From Semisulcospira habei (lineage: Eukaryota > Mollusca > Gastropoda > Semisulcospiridae): a DNA stretch of 64,000 bases. Below the pieces are notes generated by a model. It saw only the letters and a program-made list of their open reading frames with translations. It did not search any database and had not been told where the DNA came from. Location of the stretch: assembly GCA_036245525.1 (NCBI GenBank), contig BTPG01000006.1:71094964-71158963 (forward strand). The letters are read 5' to 3'. Each line of letters opens with the position of its first letter. The first letter of the stretch is position 1. This document shows positions 55,537-64,000 of the stretch, piece after piece. Both the position numbers and the translations under genes were made by a program.

Positions 55537-55687
55537 CTGCAGCAGGAGGTCTTTCATGGCGACGATGATCATGGCGGACAACATGGCGATGGGCAGGGAC
55601 ACAAACAGCTGGCCCGCCACCAGCAGTACCAGCAGGATAAAGACTGCTGACGCCACGCTGTGCAACGTCGACCTGGCCCCCATGGAA
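55537..55687 (-). CDS. Gene B coding exon 6
   Basis: Acceptor cactgttttcacag, donor gtaagg; 151 nt. Codes for SMGARSTLHSVASAVFILL, VAGQLFVSLPIAMLSAMIIV and KDLLLQ. The intron before it (S-S junction) is absent from gene A. Confidence 0.95.
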
Positions 55688-55907
55688 CTGTGAAAACAGT
55701 GAAAACGTTGATTGACATGGACATGACTCACAAAACGAAACTGTACATGTATAATTGTTTCAAATACACATTTTACTCAGTGCTATATTCTCGTCTTGCC
55801 ATATAATTACATCGCATATGACTATTGTTTTAAATGTCATGACACAAGCTGCAAAATTTTGTGGTCCTGCTAAAAAATAAACTGTAAACGCACCCTCTTG
55901 AGGGTTT

Positions 55908-56016
55908 TAACTCTTTGACTGAGCACTACTGCCGATACGGTTCTGAGGAAACGCTTATCGGTATCGTCAGCAGCATACGCGTCTTGTCCGACGAAAGATA
56001 CCGTCAATAGCAGTCC
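55908..56016. repeat. Foldback FB5, decayed
   Basis: TTAACTCTTTGACTGAGCAC, CTGCCGATACGG and GATACCGTCAATAGCAGTCC. Confidence 0.75.
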
Positions 56017-56019
56017 GCA

Positions 56020-56219
56020 TTTAACTATGCCATACCATAACAAGATTTGGATCGACCATGATAGGTCAAGGGTGATGCCAGAATAGCTTGGCACCCATGG
56101 GCGCCAAGCTATTCTGGTATCACCCTTGAACTATCATGGTCAATCCTTCTCCTGGATTGTAATGCAGTCAGCAGAGGACAACCGCAAAATATAGGGGGCC
56201 TTAGGGGACAATGAGTTAT
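56020..56219. repeat. Foldback FB2 (CTACCCC subtype)
   Basis: TTAACTATGCC; GGTCAAGGGTGATGCCAGAA and mirror; right GGGGACAATGAGTTA. Confidence 0.9.
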
Positions 56220-56304
56220 ATTGATCCAAACCGGTAAGTCCGCCCTCACAGACAAGCACACAGACATTTCCCAGACAAAAGGCCGTCACGTGACCTGACC
56301 TGAC

Positions 56305-56545
56305 CTGAGCATCATGGTTCGCGGTGGCGAAGTGGATGCAGGGAAGCTCTGGAAGACACTGCCGACCAGCTGACAAACGCCGTAGGCCACCAGCTCCTGG
56401 TTGTCGTCAATCTCGTACCCGTGCATCTTGGCGCAGACCTTGCCCAGGGCGATAGTCAGGGCAAAGCAGATGGTGGTGATGGCAAGCGCGTCGTACGCTA
56501 TCAGTGGGATAAGTTCCACAGGAGGCAGAGTCGGCGCCGGGATAC
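56305..56545 (-). CDS. Gene B coding exon 5 (acceptor lies in a 139-bp tandem repeat)
   Basis: Acceptor gatgtctag, donor gtcaggtcagg (the GTCAG is itself repeated). Codes for GIPAPTLPPVELIPL, ICFALTIALGKVCAKMHG, DDNQELVAYGVCQLVG and TSPPRTMML. The first 30 or so nucleotides and the acceptor are the first unit of a four-unit tandem repeat that continues to about 57064. The extra units read GMPAP, as gene A does, where this exon reads GIPAP. Confidence 0.93.
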
Positions 56546-57065
56546 CTAGACATCACAGGTCACTACGTTAAAAGGCCCACTACCGCCGTAATTGTTCATA
56601 GATACACTTCTGTAACAGATGGTTACAAAACGCTACACACACGTCTAGTTAGTTCCACAGGAGGCAGAGTCGGCGCCGGCATACCTAGACATCACAGGTC
56701 ACTACGTTAAAAGGCCCACTACCGCCGTAATTGTTCATAGATACACTTCTGTAACAGATGGTTACAAAACGCTACACACACGTCTAGTTAGTTCCACAGG
56801 AGGCAGAGTCGGCGCCGGCATACCTAGACATCACAGGTCACTACGTTAAAAGGCCCACTACCGCCGTAATTGTTCATAGATACACTTCTGTAACAGATGG
56901 TTACAAAACGCTACACACACGTCTAGTTAGTTCCACAGGAGGCAGAGTCGGCGCCGGCATACCTAGACATCACAGGTCACTACGTTAAAAGGCCCACTAC
57001 CGCCGTAATTGTTCATAGATACACTTCTGTAACAGATGGTTACAAAACGCTACACACACGTCCAG
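56515..57065. repeat. 139-bp tandem repeat, 4 units, spanning an exon boundary
   Basis: GGAGGCAGAGTCGGCGCCGG recurs at 56521, 56660, 56799 and 56938, spacing exactly 139 bp. Each unit joins the start of gene B exon 5 and its acceptor (minus strand) to the end of the 370-bp dispersed repeat (GGCCCACTACCGCCG to CACACGTC). Units 2 to 4 are identical over the stretches I compared; unit 1 differs at one base inside the exon. Confidence 0.96.
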
Positions 57066-57362
57066 TTATGGTTTAATTAGACACGGGAGAATCCAGTTCA
57101 GCACACGTCGTCTTTATATCAAGTAATCTGACAATGACTCCAAGTGCTCCGTTCTATAAATACCACGCTTTCAGTACGAGTAACAGCTAAAAATAGATTA
57201 GAACGCTGACGGTGGCGCAGAATAAATAAGTGCGATTACGCGTGTGCTTTTTGCTGCGTGTCCCAACTGCTCTGAAAGTTCATTAGGTGTGTGGACCATG
57301 CATAATAAACACAAATGGTGCTAAAATGAGTCTTCAAATTTACGCGTAGTGGTAATTTAAAA
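57066..57362 (-). repeat. 370-bp dispersed repeat, copy 3 (rest)
   Basis: CAGTTATGGTTTAATTAGAC, CAGCACACGTCGTCTTTATA and ATGGTGCTAAAATGAGTCTT, continuing the part captured in the tandem units. Confidence 0.85.
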
Positions 57363-57427
57363 ACAAAGCAATCACCAATACAAAGCATTCACTCCATCAG
57401 GGAAATAAAATCGAACAAACAAGTAAT

Positions 57428-57520
57428 CCTTTGACTGCTCTCATAGACACTGTAGATAAGTCTTTCTTGCTGTTATTGCCGATACAGGTTTTTCCCCCGC
57501 CGGCCAAAATGTATCGTCAG
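57428..57520. repeat. Foldback FB5, decayed
   Basis: CCTTTGACTGCTCTC, TTGCCGATACAGG and TGTATCGTCAGC. Confidence 0.6.
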
Positions 57521-57529
57521 CTGACCCAT

Positions 57530-57873
57530 TTAGCCCCGAGTCTCTACAACAGGAGATGGATTGACCATGGTAGTTCAAGGATAGTGCCAGATTAGCTTGG
57601 CACCTAAAGGCCTAAAGGAGCCAAGCTAATCTGGCACTACCATTGAATTATCATGGTCGAGGGTCAAGCCATCTCCTGCAACTGGTACATAGTCATTATG
57701 CAACCCCTCCAAAATCTATTTTTAAGATATATTTACATCTTGTCTTAAGACCTTTCTTTTAGTCTGGCTGGCCAGACTTTAACCCATCCCGCCGTGAGAT
57801 GGCTTTAGTTGCCTGCTCGGCGTTAAACCCAAATAACTACAAAATTGAGAAATGCGACCTTGGAGCTAAAATG
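57530..57873. repeat. Foldback FB2 split by a nested insertion
   Basis: CATTTAGCCCCGAG, stem 57560-57680, then interrupted at about 57716; the expected right end (TTGAGAAATGCGACCTTGG and AAAATGGTTAA) resumes at 57843. Confidence 0.85.
57717..57842 (+). mobile_element. Short retroelement tail nested in FB2
   Basis: Ends CGCCGTGAGATGGCTTTAG, TGCCTGCTCGGCGTTAAACC, AAATAACTAC, the same tail as 16530-16592 and 32666-32716. Confidence 0.7.
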
Positions 57874-58033
57874 GTTAAGGTGTTAACTAGACGCGGGCCT
57901 CATTATGTGTTCCTCATCGACACAATATCCACATCAACATCTGTATTGATCTTAGCTGTCTACGCGTCATTTACACACCGAGCGGATTCACTCAACGCTA
58001 GACAATCAGGCGTAAAGAGTAGTATCTTAACAG

Positions 58034-58088
58034 CCAGTAAGTAAAGGTCCACGGGCCGACATCGGCCCTGGGATCTTTTGCTTACTGA
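58034..58088. repeat. Foldback FB8, short
   Basis: CAGTAAGTAAAGGTCCACGG, GCCGACATCGGC and mirror. Confidence 0.9.
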
Positions 58089-58139
58089 GGTTACAGCCCG
58101 CACGACAAGCGGAAAGTGCTCCACTAAGGAATAAATAAA

Positions 58140-58215
58140 TCCTGTCTCGTTTCGTTTAGTCTCGTATCGTCTCGTCTCGTCTCGCCCCGCCCCAGCCGCG
58201 TCTCGTCTTGCCTCA
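58140..58215 (+). repeat. (TCTCG)n-like array
   Basis: GTCTCGTTTCG to CGTCTCGTCTCGTCTCGCCC, ending about 25 bp past the gene B exon 4 donor on the intron side. Confidence 0.85.
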
Positions 58216-58240
58216 TCTCGCACTGCCTCCTCTCTCTTAC

Positions 58241-58503
58241 CTGCCGGGACGTCCCCGACCACTGCCACCCCGAAGCGGTCATTGAGCTGGGCGAAGTGCG
58301 ATATAATCGTGGACGCGATGACGACGATCAGCTCTATGGGCACCGGCACCTTCAGCGACATCTTGTAGCGCTCGTTGATGAAGGTCTTGACGGCGAACAG
58401 TATCACCATGCAGGTCACGCCCACGATCAGGTCGGCGGGGTTGGTGGTGGTGATGTGGCGCGCGACGTCTACGTACGTCATGAAGACCTTCCCAAAGCCA
58501 GAC
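58241..58503 (-). CDS. Gene B coding exon 4
   Basis: Acceptor ttctgatttgag, donor gtaaga. Codes for SGFGKVFMTYVDVARHITT, NPADLIVG, a hydrophobic helix, INERYKMSLKVPVPIEL and FGVAVVGDVPAG. It joins exons 4 and 5 of gene A without an intron. The upstream junction (AG-G) keeps the R-S-G reading seen in gene A. Confidence 0.93.
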
Positions 58504-58796
58504 CTCAAATCAGAATGTGTAAGACATAGGTGATTAAATCAGGTGAGGTGAGGTGAGGTGAGGTGAATTGAATGGACCTGAATGGACTTGAAATAATTGA
58601 ATTGAATAGATTTGCATTTAATTGATTTGAATTGATTTTTTTTAAACAAGCGATAGAGCACTAAGAATAGCATCAAGAAAGGGCAAAGAGCAAACCAAAC
58701 AAAGTTTCAAGATTCCAAAAGGTAGTTTACGTCACGGTTTTTGGAGAGAAGAGGGACGGTGACGTCCACGGAATATGGCTACACTGTAGTGTCAGC

Positions 58797-58887
58797 AATG
58801 CAGGGGCTCATAAAAGATCTATGTCTCTTGCAGTTGCATCTTGTAAAGGTTTTCTCAGCAGTGCAGAGAAAGTAATATTAATATTAA
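58797..58887. repeat. Foldback FB1, right half near gene B exon 3 donor
   Basis: GGGGCTCATAAAAGATCTAT, TCTTGCAGTTGC and CTCAGCAGTGCAGAGAAAG, ending in ATATTAA; 22 to 33 bp from the donor depending on where the end is drawn. Confidence 0.7.
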
Positions 58888-58909
58888 CGGTAATGTTAAC
58901 ATTGTTCAC

Positions 58910-59409
58910 CTGCTTGCGACCTTGAGGTTCAGCATCTTCGGCACCTGGCTTGTGATGATGTGAACGGCCGCCGCGAAGGTGAACCCTCCAATGAAAGACT
59001 TGGCGAGGTAGTCCGTGACGAACCCTAACCTAAACAACCCCATTGCTAGAAGAATCACTCCGCTGACTAAACACACAGCAGTGGAAAGTCCTACTTTATA
59101 AGCCATCACTTCATCGTCTGTGGCTGTCCTGTTCTCGGCGCCGTATTTTTCATCAGAATGCCTGTCCAGTAGATCCGCTATGGGCAAGGCTACTACAGCG
59201 TTGGTGCCCATGGAGATGTGAGGGGAGGTGCCGAACAGCAAGTACATGACGACGGGGAAGAAGCTGGTGTAGAGGCCGTTGATGGGCTTCAGGGAGGCGA
59301 GGAGGCCGTAGCCCAGCCCCTGGGGTAAGTGGATGAAGGCCACGGACATTCCAGCCATCAAGTCCGTCACCAGATACGTTCGCCAGTTGTACGTGCGCAC
59401 CGTAGCCAC
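58910..59409 (-). CDS. Gene B coding exon 3 (long membrane-domain exon)
   Basis: Acceptor gtctgtgccag, donor gtgaac; 500 nt. Codes for TVRTYNWRTYLVTDLMAG, FIHLPQGLGYGLLASL, the signature GLYTSFFPVVMYLLFGTSP with HISMGTNAVVALPIADL, an extracellular loop with a sequon (NRT), GLFRLGFVTDYLAKSFIGG and HIITSQVPKMLNL. It replaces four exons of gene A (end of 1, all of 2 and 3, start of 4). Confidence 0.95.
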
Positions 59410-59485
59410 CTGGCACAGACACAAAATGTTGACATGTATCACCAGAAGGTTTCTGGCATCAACCCGTAACTCCATGACATGGTAT

Positions 59486-59565
59486 GACCATGTTAGTTCA
59501 AGGGTTCAAGAGCCAAGCTATTCTGACACCACCCTTGAACTATCAAGGTCGATCTGTCTCTAGAA
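59486..59565. repeat. Foldback FB2, short
   Basis: TAGTTCAAGGG and CACCACCCTTGAACTATCAA. Confidence 0.75.
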
Positions 59566-59619
59566 CTGAGACGCATACCTCAAAGCATACCTAAACAAGG
59601 AAGGTGAAACCCTTAAGGT

Positions 59620-60655
59620 TTACGTGTATGACCAATCTGCATGTGTGACCTCTGTGACAATAAGTAAAAGAATGGCTTCTGCACCAGCACAATCCATGTT
59701 TTCTCAAAATTTAATCAGTTTTCACACATCTGTCAAACCCCTTGACCTTTGCGATGAGTCGACTAAATCAGTATACATCATCAGCTACCTCTGTGCCAAA
59801 TTGGATTGAAAATTTAGGAAAACTGTTGATAATAACTACAATTCTATCAAAAGTTGGCATTTAACACACATTTGCCGACCTCTTGTGACCTTTGTCCTTT
59901 CCGAGGGCTCAGCCAAATCAGTATGCAAAGATAATTCTTACCATCAGGTATCTCTGTACCAAGTTTGTATTTAAAGTTGTGAATAGTATTTGAGAAGAAA
60001 AAAAACGCCTTTTGTCAAAATATGGATATTTTGTACATATTTCATGAGCTCTTGTGACCCTTGATCTTTCCAAGAGGTCATCCAAATTAATTAGTATGCA
60101 TAGATAGGTCTTACCATCAGGTATTTCTGTACCAAGTTTGGTTTTGAAGTCGTGAATAGTATTTGAGAAGAAACATCTTTTGTCAAAATATGGCTATTTT
60201 TCACCTATTTCCAGAGCTCTTGTGACCCTTGACCTTTCCGAGGGATCAACCAAATTAGTATGCATAGAAATGTCTTACATACCATCAAGAATCTCTGTAT
60301 CAAATTTGGGTTTAAAGTCTTGAATAGTGTTTGGAAAAAAAAATGATGTCAAAATATAGCTATTTTTCCTGATCCCCTGTGACCTTGACCTTTGTGAGAG
60401 GTCATTCAAATTAATATGTTTAGACTAGAGAGGTCTTGCTACAAAGTATCCTTCGGCCAAGTGTGAAGACTGTGGCTAGAATAATCTCCAAGAAAGTGCC
60501 AACGTTAAAGTTTACCACGGACGCCGGACGACGGCTGACGGACGCCGGACGACGCCGCTGACGGACGACGGACGACGGCGGACGGACGACGGACGACGGC
60601 GGACGGACGACCACAAGCCCAGAACATACTCACTTTTCCTTCGCACGTGAGCCAA
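59620..60655. repeat. 0.9-1.0-kb dispersed repeat, copy 2
   Basis: Four inner units with the same blocks as 51370-52240; right end has a longer GGACGACGGACG array (60525-60610). In the gene B exon 2-3 intron. Confidence 0.85.
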
Positions 60656-60828
60656 AATATGATAATGTCATCCTCTGGATCTAACGAGTTAAAGTATGAT
60701 GACCACATATGACAACACTTTTTTAAAGTTCCTGAAAGCACGCTTTCTATGTAAATGACTTTGCTCATAACAAACTTTGATCATAACAACAACAGAAGCG
60801 TGCGTCCCCTGCCGTTTTGCTATATAAT

Positions 60829-60831
60829 AAG

Positions 60832-60863
<32 letters not shown>

Positions 60864-60888
60864 TAAAATCAATCAATCAATCAATCAG
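60829..60888 (+). repeat. (AATC)n microsatellite
   Basis: Two AATC runs separated by AATAATAAA, immediately next to the gene B exon 2 donor. Confidence 0.95.
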
Positions 60889-60895
60889 ATCTTAC

Positions 60896-61021
60896 CAGAG
60901 GGAAGAGAGAGGCAGCATAGCTGTAGGCACATCGCTTAGAGCACTCGCATGTGTCTTTCAGCCATTTTCTTGCGGACCCGCGCTTACGTGTGAGATCCTC
61001 GTAAGCTTCGTCAAGACGCAC
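60896..61021 (-). CDS. Gene B coding exon 2
   Basis: Acceptor gttttttttccag, donor gtaaga; 126 nt, phase 0 at both ends. Codes for VRLDEAYEDLTRKRG, then CECSKRCAYSYAASLFPL, matching the Cys-rich QCSARC block of gene A exon 1. It was found by joining conserved protein blocks; it is too short to show as an open frame. Confidence 0.88.
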
Positions 61022-61319
61022 CTGGAAAAAAAACATTACACGTGTACAAGATCAAACATCCAGCTCAGTCTCGGGCCGACGACGACCCGACCCAGGGAAG
61101 ACATTTTGGGACATGATGCCAGTCCACGATTAGGCCCCCCTCTCCCCCCCCCCCACCCCCACCACTCTTCATGTCCCTCCCACACACACACACATACACC
61201 CTTCACCCCCCACTTTCCCAACCCCCACCCTCACACCCACCCTCCACTGACCCCACCTCCCTCCCCCTCCATCCCCAAAATCTTGTTCGATAGAAAAAAA
61301 AATATTTTAATTTTTTTTT

Positions 61320-61507
61320 TTACCTATTTAGCTCCGATGCACAACAGCAAGAGGTGGATCAATCATGACAATTTCAGGGTAGTGCGCCAAGTTAATCCGG
61401 CACCACCCTTAAATGAGCATGGTCGATCCATCTCCTGAAGCGGGTACGTAGTTGTTCAATGACACCTCTAAAATGAGGGAAAATGTGGCCTTGGGGTTCA
61501 ACGGATT
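61320..61507. repeat. Foldback FB2, partly decayed stem
   Basis: ACCTATTTAGCTCCGATGC; AGGGTAGTGCGCC and CCGGCACCACCC; right GGGTTCAACGGATTAA. Confidence 0.8.
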
Positions 61508-61995
61508 AAAGCTGCTAGTTGGGACAAAATTGTAGTAATATAACATGCATTTTAGTTGATGTTTTTAGTCTCCTGCAAACGAAATGGGATGGGTGAGGGA
61601 CTTTGAAATGAAAGATTCCGAACACGTATTCCTAGCTGCGGCGTTACAGCTACTACTGTGGTAACGTTTACGTCGTATGACTCCTAACGACAAACGAGAG
61701 CGAGGTAACGGCGGAAAACTATCTTATTCCATAAGCATAGACAACACTCCGAGCAGAGTCCGAAATAACTCAGGGGGTTAAGTGTCGGAACAACATGCAT
61801 GTCCGTTGAAAGGTCCTGGTAAATCAAAAGTAGCACAGTTGCAGTGCGCCTGAATTGGTCAGTGTTCAGGTCGTACTCCATACGCAATAGATTTCCCTGT
61901 CCCCCATAACCCGCCCGTCAGGGCCGTCAATTATCACTTCGGTGCCGTGGATGTTAAACCCCGAACTAACCAGCCAACCAACACTCCGAACACCC

Positions 61996-62024
61996 GAAGG
62001 GCTCATGAGGACCTATCCCTCTTT
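61996..62024. repeat. Foldback FB1, fragment
   Basis: GAAGGGCTCATGAGGACCTA; in the gene B exon 1-2 intron. Confidence 0.6.
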
Positions 62025-62174
62025 GAGATGTTCGGAGTGTGGACTATGTTTCTGGTACACACTTCATCTTTAACAGCAACAGCAACAAAGCCACAGCCAC
62101 CAGTACCATCGTGACCAGCAACACAAGGATAACAACAACTTACATGACACATAGCAAGAGCAACACCAACACAC

Positions 62175-62285
62175 CTGCGTGTATACTTGATGCTCCACGT
62201 AGACCCTGTCACTGGCGAACAGTCTTTGCCTGGCCGTGGACCCCGAAGACTTGCTGGGCCCAAGCAGTGGGTTGGTGGGAGGCAT
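62175..62285 (-). CDS. Gene B coding exon 1 (start codon)
   Basis: ATG at 62283-62285, preceded by gtgtgcag, so the ATG could be in the first exon or directly after an acceptor that ends a 5' UTR intron. Codes for 37 residues: a polar start (MPPTNPLLGPSKSSGS) and RVYVEHQVYTQ, which matches IQRQMYTQ of gene A. Donor gtgtgt. Confidence 0.85.
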
Positions 62286-62325
62286 CTGCACACCGAATTT
62301 AACTCCTTGGAACACAATCCGGCAG

Positions 62326-62392
62326 CAAGAGACATAGATCCCCATGAGCCCCCGCACTCACGGGGGCTCATGGGGATATATGCCTCTTGCAA
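62326..62392. repeat. Foldback FB1 core, 41 bp upstream of the gene B ATG
   Basis: CAGCAAGAGACATAGATCCC, CATGAGCCCCCGC and mirror. Would lie in the 5' UTR, a 5' intron or the promoter of gene B. Confidence 0.9.
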
Positions 62393-62584
62393 AGACCAAT
62401 TTACATCCATCGAAAGTAACAAAATGTCTTTTAAGAAATGTTTCATCTGATTTACTTTTCTAAGGACAGTTAGATTTACGTTGAAAACAGTGTGGTCGGG
62501 ACCGTTGCGAATATCATTGTTATCAGACATTGCTTTTATATCCGACGTTTTAAAAAGTAAATACGACTGCAGTTAACTACTTCT

Positions 62585-62705
62585 AGACATGTGTCGTATA
62601 CCGATACGCGGCGAATAGTTCTGCAAGTCTCGAATGGTGACAAAATAACTTGGCATCTTTATAAAGGTGCCAAGCTATTTTGGCACCTCTCTTGAACTAT
62701 CATGG
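62585..62705. repeat. FB3 remnant joined to FB2 remnant
   Basis: FB3 part 62585-62636 (GACATGTGTCGTATACCG); FB2 part 62633-62705 (AACTTGGCATC and GCCAAGCTATTTTGGCACC). Confidence 0.75.
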
Positions 62706-62815
62706 GCTTTATTTATACTGTCAGGGTTGAAAATCGCGTTAATCCAAGAACACCGTAGGTACTGAATTGACTCGAAATAAAACATATCTAAAGCCAGCTG
62801 AACCTTTAACTCTGT

Positions 62816-62987
62816 CACTGCCGGTAGACGCACGTTAATTCAAGCACAAAGAACCCCAGCTGTCAAGGGAACATGGACACAAAGTGGTGCCAGCAAGAGG
62901 CGTAGATCCTCATGAGCCCCCGCAGTTGCGGGATTTATACCTCTTGCAGCTGGTGGTGTCCATTTTTCTCGGCTGTAAATAGGTTAA
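62816..62987. repeat. Foldback FB1 with TTAA ends
   Basis: TTAACTCTGTCACTGCCGG to CGGCTGTAAATAGGTTAA; TTAA at 62816 and 62984; core partly shortened. Confidence 0.9.
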
Positions 62988-63145
62988 AGCTTTCACTTTT
63001 CAAGTACGTCCCAAACTGCTATGCTAGTCGTCATCAGGGAGAAATTAATGCACTCAGCGTCACAAAACAACTGTTTTGATATAATAATTATGGAAATGAA
63101 ATATACAACTAAAACCAACAGAATCACTTCAGCTGTTTCGATGAA

Positions 63146-63147
<2 letters not shown>

Positions 63148-63236
<89 letters not shown>
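63148..63236 (+). repeat. (CA)n microsatellite
   Basis: About 89 bp of CA. Confidence 0.98.
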
Positions 63237-63237
<1 letters not shown>

Positions 63238-63553
63238 AAGCTTTTCATGCAACCTCGTAAGTGACATTCCTTTGCGCGACATCATATTTGATGCGGTTGA
63301 CTCCTGTGAATATTTTGCCTATTTTCTGACGAAATTTCGCACCTGTGGCTTTTTTTTTTTTTTTCTTTCTTTTTTTCGAAAAAAAAAGAATTACTTTAAT
63401 TGTAGTACCCGTAATGATAAGAACACCATCGACAGCCTACAATAGTTATCATGCGATAATTTAACGATACATGTAACAATGTTGTACTCCGCAGAAAACT
63501 GAAACTGGACTCCAGAGCCTCTAGTCAAATCACAGAAACATATCTAAGTTAGC

Positions 63554-63613
63554 GGTTCTGTGATTTTGGACCTTACGGCTTAAAGCCGTAAGGTCAAAAA
63601 CCACAGACCCGCA
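63554..63613. repeat. Foldback FB6
   Basis: TTCTGTGATTTTGGACCTTA, CGGCTTAAAGCCG and mirror. Confidence 0.9.
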
Positions 63614-63822
63614 AATATCGTGAGATCCATGTTTTTTTTTTAGCAAATTGCTCCTGATCGAAATCTTCAAAACTTACACAATTAAACATTTTCAACCGTG
63701 CCGCATCCAAACCACCTTTCCGCGCAGAAAACTTTCACAGCAGTGCTGATGTCAGTAACCGCAGATGCCACCTCTAAAAAATGTCACTCCCACGGTCACT
63801 ATATATACTTGTACTGTCAAAA

Positions 63823-63893
63823 TGTGTGCTGGTCTGTGATTTTGGACCTTACGGCCTGTAGGTCGTAAGGTCCAAAATCACAGACGATCACAC
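63823..63893. repeat. Foldback FB6
   Basis: GTGTGCTGGTCTGTGATTTT to CACAGACGATCACACA; near-perfect. Confidence 0.93.
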
Positions 63894-64000
63894 ATCCATC
63901 ATTTCTCGCATGACAAACTGCGACCTCTTTTTTTTTTGTGTGTTTCTCATTTTCTAAAATCCAAGTGTTGATGAGTTCAGCTGGACACGCATACAAATCG

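Larger units (their letters stand above)
47147..62285 (-). other. Gene B: SLC26-type anion transporter (10 coding exons, complete)
   Basis: Ten exons (62175-62285, 60896-61021, 58910-59409, 58241-58503, 56305-56545, 55537-55687, 54224-54474, 49532-49689, 47975-48114, 47147-47389) sum to 2184 nt, a 727-residue protein plus stop, with every junction in phase and all introns GT-AG. It has the full SLC26 plan: cytosolic N-terminus, GLYTSFFP signature, GTSPHISMGT, SFIGGFTFAAAVHI, DDNQELVAYG, PPRT, WRINKPDFFIW, STAS domain and a short acidic C-tail. It is intact by every test available here. Substrate and polarity are unknown; SLC26A5/A6-like is the nearest general description. It lies upstream of gene A in the same orientation. 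Confidence 0.95.

Noticed and set aside
60755..61438. 227-codon plus-strand frame
   Set aside because: Low-complexity Pro/His translation of C-rich DNA and the antisense of gene B exon 2.

Overview
The window looks like animal nuclear DNA, most probably from a mollusc (a marine gastropod would fit). Genes are split into short exons, microsatellites run past 100 bp, truncated non-LTR retrotransposons and tRNA-derived SINEs are common, and there is one Tc1-like transposon. I infer the mollusc assignment from the style of the repeats; no marker gene proves it.

Only two host genes can be supported. Both are on the minus strand and both encode SLC26/SulP anion transporters (a membrane domain followed by a C-terminal STAS domain). 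Gene A (about 5448-19797) has eight recognisable coding exons, 673 codons, open in phase from end to end, but the exon carrying its start codon was not found. Gene B (47147-62285) has ten coding exons that join in phase from an ATG to a stop, 727 residues. They are tandem paralogues about 27 kb apart. They share only three intron positions; four introns are found only in A and six only in B. Gene A has one GC-AG intron. Gene B has a four-copy 139-bp tandem duplication that repeats one splice acceptor and the start of its exon.

The rest is mobile or repetitive DNA. The dominant feature is a very dense set of foldback (hairpin) elements, roughly 90 recognisable copies in at least a dozen sequence-unrelated families, labelled FB1 to FB16 here. 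At least five families (FB1-FB5, perhaps FB11) share one terminal design: TTAA followed by a C-rich or CTC start, and the mirror image at the other end. This suggests piggyBac-type, TTAA-targeting MITEs. They lie in introns of both genes and between the genes. In gene A, five of seven introns have a hairpin end 17 to 21 nt downstream of the 5' splice site, which is the most unusual pattern in the window.

Layout: 1-5447, foldbacks, a LINE fragment, (GT)n tracts and a GGAT-type minisatellite downstream of gene A; 5448-19797, gene A, whose first intron holds an array of three truncated LINEs with microsatellite tails; 19798-47146, the intergenic region with foldbacks, a 1.5-kb repeat, a SINE pair, LINE copies, an inverted 370-bp repeat pair, a TA-flanked MITE, a Tc1-like element and a hAT-like element; 47147-62285, gene B, whose introns hold second copies of two large repeats; 62286-64000, further foldbacks and a (CA)n tract upstream of gene B.
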